A stretch of 64,000 nt of DNA from the NCBI RefSeq assembly GCF_023701485.1, contig NZ_JAMQBK010000035.1:1-64000 (forward strand), written 5' to 3'. The notes beneath the pieces are model-generated. The model was not told where the DNA came from. It searched no databases and saw nothing but the letters and a program-made list of their open reading frames with translations. The DNA is from Aporhodopirellula aestuarii. Lineage in GTDB: Bacteria > Planctomycetota > Planctomycetia > Pirellulales > Pirellulaceae. A program made the position numbers and the translations under genes. Each line of letters opens with the position of its first letter. The stretch's first letter is position 1. This document shows positions 34,556 through 43,474 of this stretch, piece after piece.

Positions 34556-36664
34556 TTATCGCGAGGACTCGTCCGTTGCCTTTGGAATTAACCAACCACC
34601 GTCGGCGAGATCGGTCGAGGAATCGCCTTTGCGGTAACAGCTCAAACGCCACTTCGACGATGTTTGTCCTGCCAGTAGGGTTATCGTAAACCGGTGGGTG
34701 CCCGCTGCCAAGCGAATTTGCGTCGAACGGGTTTTCGATGCGTCGTGATCGAAATCGTTGTCAATCAAGATCGCGTCGTGAATCCGTGCGAGCGATGGTG
34801 TCGCTGATTGCAATTCGAAACGGTATTCGCCCTCGGCCGGGATGTTGAGATGGCCGATGTATTGATAGACGCCTTCGTCGAGACCCTCCGGATCATTCGA
34901 AATGTCCTTCATAATCATGTTGATCGTTTCGGACGCTGGCAGTGACAACATTTGTGGGACGTAAGGGAACGTTCCTTTGAATCCCGACAGCATGATCCCC
35001 GGCGTCATCGGTTGCTCGGGCAAGGCGGGAACGGGCAGTTTGTCGTAGGGGCGTTTTGCCGACTCGTTAGCTCGCCGCATGCGAAGCACACGTTCTTGCA
35101 TTCCCTGTTGCAATTTCTCGAACTTTGCCGAGGTACCGGCTAGGTTTTTGGTTTCGCTCGGATCGTTTTCTAAGTCATAGATTTCAAATGGCTTGTTCGG
35201 GTCGGTGATGTTAACCCGGACGCCTTTGTATCCGCGATGCATGATGACCTGCATCTGGCCACGTTTCTTGTTTTGTTTGCGCTGCTCGAAATCCGCATAA
35301 CGCTGAGTCGATCCGCCGACGGAGTATTCCACATAGACGCTGCTTTCGCGGCGATCACCTTTGCCCGTCATTGAGTTCAACAACGAGACGCCGTCGCATA
35401 TTGCCGGAGGTTGCGTTCCCGCGACATCGGCCATCGTGGCCATCCAATCATGGAATTGACTCGGTGTGGTGTCGATCGTGCCCGCTGGAATATGCGACGG
35501 CCACCATGCGACGGTGGGCACGCGAATGCCGCCTTCCCAAGTGTCACGTTTGGTGCCGTCGAAAGGACCGTATGATTGGAATGACGTCGGCGCGTACTGA
35601 GCTGATTGCAAGTACGCTTCGTGATGTGGTCCGTTATCGCTCGATAGAACGACCAAAGTGTTTTTGTCGATCTCCAGGTCGCGGAGTGTTTGCAGGAGGT
35701 CGCCGACGCAGTCATCAATGCGGGTGACCATCGTGGCAAAACGCTCTTCGACATCGGACCAACCTTTGTCGGTGTACTTAGGATTGCGATAGGAATCGAT
35801 GGTGCCTTTGGCGGTGTTGATCATCTCACCGTCTTTTCCGGTCCACTGGATGCCACCGTTGACGCCTCGTCCCGATGGATACTCCATCGTCGGAACCTGT
35901 AACGCTGCGTGGGGCGTGTCGTAGGCGAGGTAGAGGAAGAAGGGGGATGCGACATCTTGCTTGGATTGATCGACGATCCACTTCTTTGCATAAGCGGTGA
36001 ACAGGTCCGTCGTATAGCAACGATCGAGTTGCTGAGAAACTTCTCGGTCGTTGTGCCAAACTTCTTTGGGTGTTTGGTGCGTCGGCGAATTGCCCAGTGG
36101 CCAACTTTCGGCTGGGTAGTGAAGGTGTCCGTCGACGTGTCGGACATAGCCAAAGAACTCATCAAATCCACGCTCGGTTGGATAGGCTGGCCAACGTGCC
36201 GCCGGTGTGGATGAGCTCGTTGACTCATTTTTTGTTCCACCTTGCAGTCCGTACTTGCCGATGATCGCGGTGGTGTATCCGGCGGATTTCAATACCGACG
36301 CGATGGTGTGGTTGTTAGGTAACGCTTTGTCGAATTGATTGTCACGCACATCGCTGTGTCCTTGATGGACACCGAGCAGCAACGACGCGCGGCTTGGTGC
36401 ACAAACGGGTGCCGGGCAGTAGTGATTGCGGAGTTGGGCTCCTTCGCGAGCCATCGCGTCGATCGCGGGTGTCACGAGTTTCTTCGGGTGACTCGATTCG
36501 TTTTGATAGAGAATACCGAGGTCTCCCCAGCCAAGGTCGTCACACAAAATGAAGATGATGTTTGGGGCATCTTCGGGGGATGTGGTCGCAGCGAAACTGG
36601 TGGACGAATAACCAACCGCTATGGCGAAAAAGCAAACGCCTAAGATTTTTTCAAAGCGTGACAT
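34556..36664 (-). CDS. Secreted sulfatase with C-terminal PA14-like beta domain
   Basis: A 702-residue type I sulfatase, which removes sulfate esters from polysaccharides or other organic sulfates. The signal peptide ends near STSFAA. The metal-binding IIFILCDDLGWGDLG lies at residues 36-50 and the maturation motif is CAPSR, with Cys88 expected to become formylglycine. The sulfatase C-terminal segment FEIYDLENDPSETKNLA is present. A further 140 residues (IGHLNIPAEGEYRFELQSA, GTHRFTITLLAG) resemble a PA14 or carbohydrate-binding beta sandwich. ATG 36662-36664 is chosen for the signal peptide; the frame remains open to 36901. It is divergent from a Tat-exported oxidoreductase gene. Confidence 0.94.
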   Translation of the reverse strand: MSRFEKILGVCFFAIAVGYSSTSFAATTSPEDAPNIIFILCDDLGWGDLGILYQNESSHPKKLVTPAIDAMAREGAQLRNHYCPAPVCAPSRASLLLGVHQGHSDVRDNQFDKALPNNHTIASVLKSAGYTTAIIGKYGLQGGTKNESTSSSTPAARWPAYPTERGFDEFFGYVRHVDGHLHYPAESWPLGNSPTHQTPKEVWHNDREVSQQLDRCYTTDLFTAYAKKWIVDQSKQDVASPFFLYLAYDTPHAALQVPTMEYPSGRGVNGGIQWTGKDGEMINTAKGTIDSYRNPKYTDKGWSDVEERFATMVTRIDDCVGDLLQTLRDLEIDKNTLVVLSSDNGPHHEAYLQSAQYAPTSFQSYGPFDGTKRDTWEGGIRVPTVAWWPSHIPAGTIDTTPSQFHDWMATMADVAGTQPPAICDGVSLLNSMTGKGDRRESSVYVEYSVGGSTQRYADFEQRKQNKKRGQMQVIMHRGYKGVRVNITDPNKPFEIYDLENDPSETKNLAGTSAKFEKLQQGMQERVLRMRRANESAKRPYDKLPVPALPEQPMTPGIMLSGFKGTFPYVPQMLSLPASETINMIMKDISNDPEGLDEGVYQYIGHLNIPAEGEYRFELQSATPSLARIHDAILIDNDFDHDASKTRSTQIRLAAGTHRFTITLLAGQTSSKWRLSCYRKGDSSTDLADGGWLIPKATDESSR

Positions 36665-36978
36665 GGTGGGTCTGGCAGGGGGGAGTGAAGGAAAGTGGGT
36701 GTGGCGGGGTGCTCGACGAGAAATTTCTGTAGAAATTTTTGGAGGGGTGGAAGTTTTCCGAAGGGGTTTTGTGCCGGAATCGTCACCGCAGACCACGCTT
36801 GCGCAGAAAACTTGAGCGGGCAGTATAGCCCAACCGTATGGTACTGGGTTGATGGCTTTCGCGACAAACGTTTTGATGTCAAAACGTGAGTGTTCATTCA
36901 TCTAGAGTGAGGATGAATTATACTCATGCTCCCTCCAAGCCGACCCCGTTTTTTCTCCCTCCTTTGGTGTCGAACCCT
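36665..36978. other. Divergent promoter region of sulfatase and oxidoreductase genes
   Basis: A 314-bp region between the two start codons. It contains the perfect palindrome at 36721-36738 (separate entry) and AT-richer DNA than its surroundings near 36715-36740. In-frame alternative starts of both genes also lie inside it, so the real gap may be shorter. Confidence 0.55.
36721..36738. promoter_or_regulatory. Perfect AT-rich palindrome, candidate operator
   Basis: AAATTTCT, spacer GT, AGAAATTT: an 8-bp perfect inverted repeat 57 bp upstream of the sulfatase ATG and about 240 bp upstream of the oxidoreductase ATG. Spacing and symmetry suit a dimeric repressor or activator site. No regulator gene is adjacent. 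Confidence 0.4.
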
Positions 36979-38307
36979 ATGCCTACCGAACGAACGCAGA
37001 ATGTTGTTCCTGTTTCCCAACCTACCCGCCGCAGTGTTCTGCAAGGGATAGCGGGTGCTACTCTCGCCTCGGGTGTGTGGAGCAGCGTATCAGCACAACC
37101 GTCTTTATCGCCCAACGAGAAGCTAAAAGTTCTCTGTGTCGGCACAGCCAACCGCGCTTCGGCAAACCTGGATGGTGTCGAGTCACAAGACATTGTCGGG
37201 TTGTGCGATATCGATCAAACGTATCTCGATCGTGCTGCAGAAAAATTCAAAGACGCCAAAACCTATCGCGACTATCGCGAGATGATCGATAAAGAAGCCG
37301 AGGCCGCCGACGCGATCGTGATCTCGACTGCCGATCACCATCACGCGCCAGCGACGATTCGAGCCATGCGTGCGGGGCTGCACTGTTATTGCGAGAAGCC
37401 GCTGACGCATACGATCGAAGAAGCACGTATCATTGCGAACGTCGCCAAAGAAACCGGCGTCGTGACGCAGATGGGCACCCAAATTCACGCCGAAGATAAC
37501 TATCGACGTGTTGTTGAGATTGTCCAAGCCGGTGTGATCGGCGACGTGAAAGAAGTGCATGTTTGGGTTGGAAAAGGTTGGGGCGGCGGTGAGTTGCCTG
37601 AGAAAGCTGATCCACCACCACCGCACTTGGACTGGGAACTCTGGCTAGGCCCGGCACAGCGACGACCTTACGCTGCCGGACGTTATCACCCGGCGCAGTG
37701 GCGACGTTGGTGGGAGTTCGGTCAAGGAACGCTCGGCGACATGGGATGCCACTACATGGATTTGCCGTTCTGGGCTTTGCAACTGCGGCATCCAATTTCG
37801 GTGGAAGCCGAAGGTCCCGAAGTGCATCCGGAAACCTGCCCGCTCGGTTTGATCGTGCGTTACAAATTTCCCGCTCGCGGTGAACTCGCACCTGTCGATT
37901 TGACGTGGTACGACGGTTCGATGACGCCCAAGACGGTTGCCGGAGAACGGGTTCCCGGAAGTGGTGTGATGTTCGTCGGAAGCGAAGGCAGCCTGTTCGC
38001 GAGTTACACGAAGTACAAGTTGTTTCCGAAAGAGAAGTTTGCGGACTTCGTGCCCCCGGAACAAACGATTCCGAATTCGATCGGCCATCACGCCGAATGG
38101 ATCCAAGCCTGCAAGGATGGGTCGCCGACAACGTGCAACTTCGATTATTCGGGGGCACTGACCGAATCGGTCTTGCTCGGTAACGTGGCCTATCGTGTTG
38201 GCAAACAAATCGACTGGGACGGTGAAAACCTGAAAGCGACGAACTCTCCCGAGGCCGATGCTTACTTGCGAAAAGAGTATCGTCCCGGATGGGAAGTGAC
38301 CGCTTAG
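36979..38307 (+). CDS. Tat-exported Gfo/Idh/MocA-family oxidoreductase
   Basis: A 442-residue NAD(P)-dependent oxidoreductase of the Gfo/Idh/MocA superfamily, which acts on sugars, inositols or sugar acids. The twin-arginine signal TRRSVLQGIAGATLASG is near residues 12-28, so the protein is exported folded, as in glucose-fructose oxidoreductase. The family lysine motif is CEKPLTHTIEEA, and the C-terminal substrate domain includes WGGGELPEKADPPPPHLDWE and GDMGCHYMDLPFW. The expected N-terminal GxGxxG is altered (VLCVGTANRASANLDG). ATG 36979 is preferred as it places the Tat motif near the N-terminus; ATG 36913 with a GAGTGAGG stretch just before it is an alternative. A strong terminator follows. 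Confidence 0.9.
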   Translation: MPTERTQNVVPVSQPTRRSVLQGIAGATLASGVWSSVSAQPSLSPNEKLKVLCVGTANRASANLDGVESQDIVGLCDIDQTYLDRAAEKFKDAKTYRDYREMIDKEAEAADAIVISTADHHHAPATIRAMRAGLHCYCEKPLTHTIEEARIIANVAKETGVVTQMGTQIHAEDNYRRVVEIVQAGVIGDVKEVHVWVGKGWGGGELPEKADPPPPHLDWELWLGPAQRRPYAAGRYHPAQWRRWWEFGQGTLGDMGCHYMDLPFWALQLRHPISVEAEGPEVHPETCPLGLIVRYKFPARGELAPVDLTWYDGSMTPKTVAGERVPGSGVMFVGSEGSLFASYTKYKLFPKEKFADFVPPEQTIPNSIGHHAEWIQACKDGSPTTCNFDYSGALTESVLLGNVAYRVGKQIDWDGENLKATNSPEADAYLRKEYRPGWEVTA

Positions 38308-38325
38308 TAAACCGGTTGATTCGTC

Positions 38326-38349
38326 ACGCACGAGGGAAGCCTCGTGCGT
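38326..38349 (+). terminator. Rho-independent terminator
   Basis: A perfect 10-bp stem ACGCACGAGG (38326-38335) and CCTCGTGCGT (38340-38349) with loop GAAG, followed by TTTGT, 18 bp after the oxidoreductase stop codon. This is the best-formed terminator in the window. Confidence 0.85.
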
Positions 38350-38490
38350 TTTGTCATTCGCGACCCCGTTGTCTCCGCCATAAGACGTCTCTGCGTCACC
38401 TCGCGTCCGCGTGTAGCAGCGTCGTTGTCCGATGATGCTATGCTGAGGCGGTCGGCTCATCCTTCTTTCCACTCAAACTTGAGAATCCCC

Positions 38491-39636
38491 GTGCGACGTT
38501 TCACCTTCGCTCCCTTGTGCGTTATCGCTGTTCTGTCCTTTGCCATTTCTGGATGTGGTTCGCGCAAGACGGAATCGGGAGGTGACTCGGAAACGGGCGA
38601 TACAAAGGAACTTCAGGCGACCGTGGATGCCTCAACGGCGAAACCCGCTGACCCGGCCGAAGTCGTCGCCGTGGTCGAGGCGTTGACTGAGAAGATGCGG
38701 CGAGACGGAAACGGAATGATCATCGAGGTCGACTTCCGCGGAACAGAGGTAACCGACGCGGACCTTGAGTCACTGCCTGAGCTGCCGCGATTGCGATCGG
38801 TTCTGTTGGCGGGAACGCAAATTTCAGATGAAGGTTTGAAGCCGATCGGCAAGATCAAGTCGCTCGAGAATCTCGATTTGCGGGACTGCGCCATTGGAGA
38901 CAAAGGGCTCGAGAGCTTGACCGAGTTGCCCAAGCTCAAAGCACTTCGTTTGTCGGGAAAGAGTGGTGATTGCGAGGTCAGCGATGACGGGATGGTGTCG
39001 GTCGCCAAGTTGCCAACCCTGAAAGTGCTCGCGTTGGATTTCCTCTGGGTCGGCGAAGATGGTTTAGAATCGCTCACCGGCTTAAAAAACCTGCAAGAAC
39101 TCTATCTGGCTGGGACGACAATCGGTGATGAAGCGATCGGGATATTGGCGGCGTTCCCGAACTTGAAAAAGCTCCGCGTAGCCGGGACAGGAATTGGTGC
39201 CGAAGGAATTCAATCGCTGCCCAAACTCACCAAGCTCGAAGATTTGGACTTGAGCGAGTGTTCGCAAATTTTGGATGACGCGATGGCGCCAATCGCGGAA
39301 ATGAAGTCGCTCAAGAAGCTCAATATGTGGCGATTGAATCTTTCCGATGACGGGATCAAACCGTTACAGGGTTTGACGCAATTGGAGTCGCTCAACCTCG
39401 ACAACACGCGTTTATCAGACAAGGGCATGCCTTATCTGAGCGGTCTAACGTCGCTTGAGTTTTTGCATCTCGGCTCGACGTTGATCACCGACGAAGGGCT
39501 CGTTCATCTCGAAGGATTGAAATCGCTTCAAGATCTCAAAGTGACCCGGACCGCCGTCACGCAAGTCGGTGTTGATGAACTCAAAAAGCAACTGCCTAAG
39601 ACGAAGATCCAATTGAAGTACATCGCAGGGACTTGA
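38491..39636 (+). CDS. Leucine-rich-repeat lipoprotein
   Basis: A 381-residue protein starting at GTG 38491. The signal peptide has a good lipobox (AISGC, Cys22), so it should be a lipid-anchored exported protein. From about residue 95 to the end, leucine-rich repeats of about 24 residues follow one another, such as LRSVLLAGTQISDEGLKPIG and LESLNLDNTRLSDKGMPYLS, of the cysteine-containing/RI-like subclass common in planctomycetes. LRRs bind proteins, so it is probably a scaffold or adhesion factor; partners are unknown. The frame is open upstream to 38344, but that start would bury the signal peptide. Confidence 0.88.
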   Translation: MRRFTFAPLCVIAVLSFAISGCGSRKTESGGDSETGDTKELQATVDASTAKPADPAEVVAVVEALTEKMRRDGNGMIIEVDFRGTEVTDADLESLPELPRLRSVLLAGTQISDEGLKPIGKIKSLENLDLRDCAIGDKGLESLTELPKLKALRLSGKSGDCEVSDDGMVSVAKLPTLKVLALDFLWVGEDGLESLTGLKNLQELYLAGTTIGDEAIGILAAFPNLKKLRVAGTGIGAEGIQSLPKLTKLEDLDLSECSQILDDAMAPIAEMKSLKKLNMWRLNLSDDGIKPLQGLTQLESLNLDNTRLSDKGMPYLSGLTSLEFLHLGSTLITDEGLVHLEGLKSLQDLKVTRTAVTQVGVDELKKQLPKTKIQLKYIAGT

Positions 39637-39674
39637 ACCGCAGGTCGATCACGGATCGCGATCCGCCTTCGGGT

Positions 39675-40415
39675 TTAATAACCGCCTTCGGTTTTGGCGG
39701 CTTTGATTTCTTGGCGGAGGATCGTTGACATGTTGACGCGTGGGAAACGCTGGTCTTCGATCTTGGCCCGTTCCGCGAGCAATCCGGCCCGTTCGATTAC
39801 TTGATCGACGTCTTTGCGGGTGAGTTTGGTTTTGATCGAACGGGCACCGGTGGTGTCATCGACGACGGCGACGGGTTCGAGCACGTCGATGATATCGAAC
39901 ACCGTGGCCCGGTTTACTTCGATGGCTTTGCGAATTCGTGAGAGATCAGTGAGTGCTCGTTCCAGTTCGTCGCCTTCGTAGTTCTTTTCGACGAAGGATT
40001 CGACGGCGTCGAGCTCGCCCCAGTGTGGGATCGGTAGACGCACGACGCGTTGCATGATCGCGGCGGCAGCGGCGGGCGGATAATCCGGCGCGCTCATCTC
40101 TTTGATCAACGCTTCGAATTGCTTGACCACCTCGGCTTTGTCTTCCGGTTCGAGCAAACTCTGTTCGATCATCGGCACGAACCCTTCGAGCGTGCGGACG
40201 GCGATCTCAGCTCGTTTTTGGAAGAGGATCCACGTCGTGACGCCGCACAATACCGCGGCGACGATTCCCATCAGCAATGTTCCCGCGACGACGGCCGGCA
40301 GACAGCCTGGCGAATCATCCGATTCTTCTGCGGGCACGTCGAGCGTCGTTTCGCTGTTGTCCGGCAAGGACGAATCGTCAGGGGTGGGTGTCGAATCGGT
40401 GGGATCGGCAGGCAT
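39675..40415 (-). CDS. Single-pass membrane protein of unknown function
   Basis: A 246-residue protein I do not recognise. Residues 1-37 are acidic and Pro/Ser/Thr/Asp-rich. One transmembrane helix follows (VVAGTLLMGIVAAVLCGVTT, about residues 41-65), and the remaining 180 residues are charged and mostly helical (PEDKAEVVKQFEALIKEMSA), ending TEGGY. There is no enzymatic motif. It is convergent with the LRR gene (38-bp gap, containing a short palindrome CGGATCG-CGATCCG at 39652-39665) and lies 128 bp downstream of another unknown minus-strand gene. Confidence 0.7.
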   Translation of the reverse strand: MPADPTDSTPTPDDSSLPDNSETTLDVPAEESDDSPGCLPAVVAGTLLMGIVAAVLCGVTTWILFQKRAEIAVRTLEGFVPMIEQSLLEPEDKAEVVKQFEALIKEMSAPDYPPAAAAAIMQRVVRLPIPHWGELDAVESFVEKNYEGDELERALTDLSRIRKAIEVNRATVFDIIDVLEPVAVVDDTTGARSIKTKLTRKDVDQVIERAGLLAERAKIEDQRFPRVNMSTILRQEIKAAKTEGGY

Positions 40416-40543
40416 GGATATTCGGTAGACGGTTTGCGATACGTGTTTGACTGTGAGGGCGATGCCGCGGCGGGGGCCATAGCGTCCCGGGCCAGTCTAC
40501 CGTCTTTCCGTCGATTGTGGCACGACCGGACTGGCGCGCCCGA

Positions 40544-41221
40544 TTAGATGTCGAGTTCGTCGAGTTGATCGACCAAGCGATCGAGTGCATCCGAAACCGA
40601 CGCATCCAACGAAGTGGGTTCGGGGGTCGGTTGTACTGCGGGCGGCGGAGTGACGGCTGGGGTGGCGACGGGTGGACGGGAGACGGGCGTTGCGGGCTGT
40701 GCCTGCTGCGGTGGATCCGGTTTGGATGCGAGCGACGGAGCACCCCCGATCTGAAACGTGGGCACCTGCAAAGTTTTCAAGAGCGCTCGCAGCGATTCGA
40801 GGACCGACATGGCGTCTCGATTTTGCCGCATGTCAAAAAAATACATTCGGCCTGGGGGGCGAGCGTCACTCGATTGATCTTGCGAGGCTGTCGTTTCGAC
40901 GTTGTCACGATCGCTCTCATCGGAATCGACCGCGTCGGGATCGCCCGCGTGCGGTCGACGCGTCATCGGACGTCCGGCCTGTTCGAGGTCTTTCTGGACC
41001 CGTTGTGGATCGTCCCACGCGAGACAGGCGATGTGGCCGCCGATTGACTCGAGAGCGAGCATTTCGGTCGATTCTTCACCGGGGATCGGCAAACGCTCAA
41101 GCAAGGTGACGTCGAGACCGGGTCGTCCGAGCAGGTGGCCGAGCAGATCGTCGCAATGGGCATGCGACGATGAACCAGCGCCGGTGGGGCGGAGAACGAG
41201 AACGTTGAGCCGAACGGCCAT
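40544..41221 (-). CDS. Unknown protein downstream of the TolC-like gene
   Basis: A 225-residue protein I do not recognise. Residues 1-75 look like a small alpha/beta domain (VRLNVLVLRPTGAGSSSHAH, LALESIGGHIACLAWDDPQ). A polar Asp/Ser-rich linker follows, then a second short alpha/beta part (MYFFDMRQNRDAMSVLESLR), a Pro/Ala-rich segment and a C-terminal amphipathic helix (DALDRLVDQLDELDI). No signal peptide or membrane helix is visible. It starts 71 bp after the TolC-like gene on the same strand and may be cotranscribed. ATG 41219-41221 is chosen; an in-frame ATG at 41248 is less convincing. Confidence 0.65.
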   Translation of the reverse strand: MAVRLNVLVLRPTGAGSSSHAHCDDLLGHLLGRPGLDVTLLERLPIPGEESTEMLALESIGGHIACLAWDDPQRVQKDLEQAGRPMTRRPHAGDPDAVDSDESDRDNVETTASQDQSSDARPPGRMYFFDMRQNRDAMSVLESLRALLKTLQVPTFQIGGAPSLASKPDPPQQAQPATPVSRPPVATPAVTPPPAVQPTPEPTSLDASVSDALDRLVDQLDELDI

Positions 41222-41292
41222 GCGACTTTCTTTGCAAATTGGGATCAAACGGGCCCGAAAGTCTTGGCGAAGTCGGCGAAGGTTTCAAGCGG

Positions 41293-43194
41293 TCAGCCGC
41301 CGGCGATCATGATTTGCGTGTGTTCGAGCAGCGTGCCGGTTTCGAATTGCACGTTCTTGATCGCGACCATGTACTCGGTGACGGCGAGATAATATCGGGT
41401 TTGCGATTCGCTGAGCCGCCGCTGCGAGTCGAGCAATTGCTCGAGGCTGATCGGCAATCCGGCCTCCCGATTGGCTTCGAGTGCGTCGAGAGCGTCTTTC
41501 GCGGCTAAATATCGATTCAGGCTTGTCTCGGCCAGCGCGAAGGCCCGGTCCGTTTCCGCAATCACGCTGAGCAGGTCGTGAATGATTTGGCGTTGTTGTT
41601 CGTTCAACACCGCGCGATCGCGTGCGATCTGCAATTTGGCATTTTGGACCGCGGCGTGCGCTTGCCGGAAACCGACCGGCATCCGGAATTCGAGGGCAGC
41701 CTCGTATTCTTGAAAGTCCATGTCGCCGAGTTCTTGGAACGCGGAATCCGATCCCGTCAAATGTTTGCCCAATCCGCGAACGCGATACGTCGAAACGAGA
41801 TCGAGTGTCGGCAGCAGAAAATTCTTTGCCGCGAGTAGTTCCATTTCCCGCCGTTTGATCAGCAACCGTTGTTGCTGGAGTTCGGCCCGCATGCGAACCG
41901 CTTCGGCCGTCAACGAATCGGTGTCGAAGATAATCGGGGCGGTGATCGGTTCGTCGATCGGTCGCAGCAGGATGCCTTCGCTGACCGGCATTCCGATCAG
42001 CAATCGGAGACGACGTTCGGTCGCGAGAACGCCTCCGATGCCTGCAAATGTTCCGCCCGAGGAAGCGTTGTTGACTTGCGTGCGTCCGACTAATTTCCCG
42101 GCAACAGCGTCCTGGTATTCCGATTTGAATCGGTAGTACTGCTCACGAGCGAGTGCTTCGGCAGAACCGCCGCGGCGATTGGATGTCTTTTGGGCGTCAT
42201 AGCTGCGCCAAGTCAGACGACTGCGTTCGAGTGCGTCGGCACGGGCGTCAACGTCGCGGTATGCGTAGGCGAGATCCCAGTACGCGTTGATCACGTTGCT
42301 GACGTAGTTGCGTGCGTCGCGTCGGAATTCGGCGACCGAGATATCGTTGTTGGTTTTGGCGATCAAGACGCCGTTGTAGACACCGGGCAGCGCCGCTGGG
42401 CCGCCGATGCGGTTGAAAGTTAAGCCGCCGCCACGCAGCAACGGTTGCCGCAGTTCAGCGTGCCATTGTGTTTGCCAGGCACTCGGCGTTTCATTTCCGG
42501 TCGCGTTGTTGGCGTCATAGTCGGTGATGCTGCGCAAGGCGAGTTCGGCACCGGTGGCGGTTCGCTTGGTCGTTTGGAAAACGTAATCGTGCGTGTCTTG
42601 TTTGAATGAATTGGCACCGCCGCCGAAGAAGCGGTTATTGAATTGTCGATCGTTGTTTTGGAATTTGCCGAGCGCGTAGAGCTGCGCGTCGAAGGCTGAC
42701 AACGCCGATTCGATGCCGGCCTGCGGATCGGTTTGAACGAGCGGCAACGTTTGCTCAGTCGCCAATTGGTCAGGGGCTCGCAGCACCGTGGCGCCCAAGT
42801 CACGGAGGACTTCTGAGTTGCTCAGCGCGATGCGAATCGCGTCGTTGAGCGTAAGGTCGTGGTACTCCGCGTTTTCTAGCGAATCGGCGTCGCGGATCGT
42901 GATCGGTGGCAGAGGCGCTGTCGCGATCGCGGCGGATCGATCCATCTCGCTCGGAGGTGCGCCGGCGTCAACATTGGCCATGATGGCGTCGATGCACGTG
43001 GTGTCATTTCCGATCGTTTCCGGAATCGCGCGACTGGCCCGGCAACCCAGTACACCGGAGAACAACGACAGAATGCCGCCGGTGATCAACGACCACATCA
43101 CGATGGAGAATACGCCCCAATGAGGCGTTGATCCACCGGTCCGTCTCGGCCGGTCTCGTCCGCTACGTTCGAACCCGCCACCGGCAATCGCCAT
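41293..43194 (-). CDS. TolC-family outer-membrane efflux/export lipoprotein
   Basis: A 633-residue outer-membrane-factor protein, the channel through which tripartite exporters pass cargo across the outer membrane. A hydrophobic stretch ending SGVLGC (Cys51) suggests a lipoprotein signal with an unusually long polar lead. Two TolC repeats with long amphipathic helices are visible, for example RLTWRSYDAQKTSN, MRAELQQQRLLIKRREMELL and LPISLEQLLDSQRRLSESQT. ATG 43192-43194 is chosen because the longer frame to 43491 would overlap the divergent gene; the ATG of MWSLITGG (43098) would give a shorter lead. It is divergent from a GAF-HlyD, HlyD and M50 gene set, which probably forms one export machine with it. 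Confidence 0.88.
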   Translation of the reverse strand: MAIAGGGFERSGRDRPRRTGGSTPHWGVFSIVMWSLITGGILSLFSGVLGCRASRAIPETIGNDTTCIDAIMANVDAGAPPSEMDRSAAIATAPLPPITIRDADSLENAEYHDLTLNDAIRIALSNSEVLRDLGATVLRAPDQLATEQTLPLVQTDPQAGIESALSAFDAQLYALGKFQNNDRQFNNRFFGGGANSFKQDTHDYVFQTTKRTATGAELALRSITDYDANNATGNETPSAWQTQWHAELRQPLLRGGGLTFNRIGGPAALPGVYNGVLIAKTNNDISVAEFRRDARNYVSNVINAYWDLAYAYRDVDARADALERSRLTWRSYDAQKTSNRRGGSAEALAREQYYRFKSEYQDAVAGKLVGRTQVNNASSGGTFAGIGGVLATERRLRLLIGMPVSEGILLRPIDEPITAPIIFDTDSLTAEAVRMRAELQQQRLLIKRREMELLAAKNFLLPTLDLVSTYRVRGLGKHLTGSDSAFQELGDMDFQEYEAALEFRMPVGFRQAHAAVQNAKLQIARDRAVLNEQQRQIIHDLLSVIAETDRAFALAETSLNRYLAAKDALDALEANREAGLPISLEQLLDSQRRLSESQTRYYLAVTEYMVAIKNVQFETGTLLEHTQIMIAGG

Positions 43195-43474
43195 CTCGGG
43201 CGGATCAGACGAAAGTCCGATGCCCAAGGAATCCGAAAGTGCGGGGATTCTCCCCGGCTTCGGGTCGTCAGCGGTGTTTGTTTTTGAGTTCAACTTTCCA
43301 CATAGCAGAGCGTGCGCCAGGACGGCGGAGTAATCCGCATTCTCGTCTTTATTCGACGAATCGATACGACGTGATCCAGTCAAATCGTTACGAAACGTTG
43401 CAGCGGCCTGTTTCACGACATGAAACTCACCGATCGGGCGACGCTTTCGACACCATCGCGGGTAAAATGCAGCG

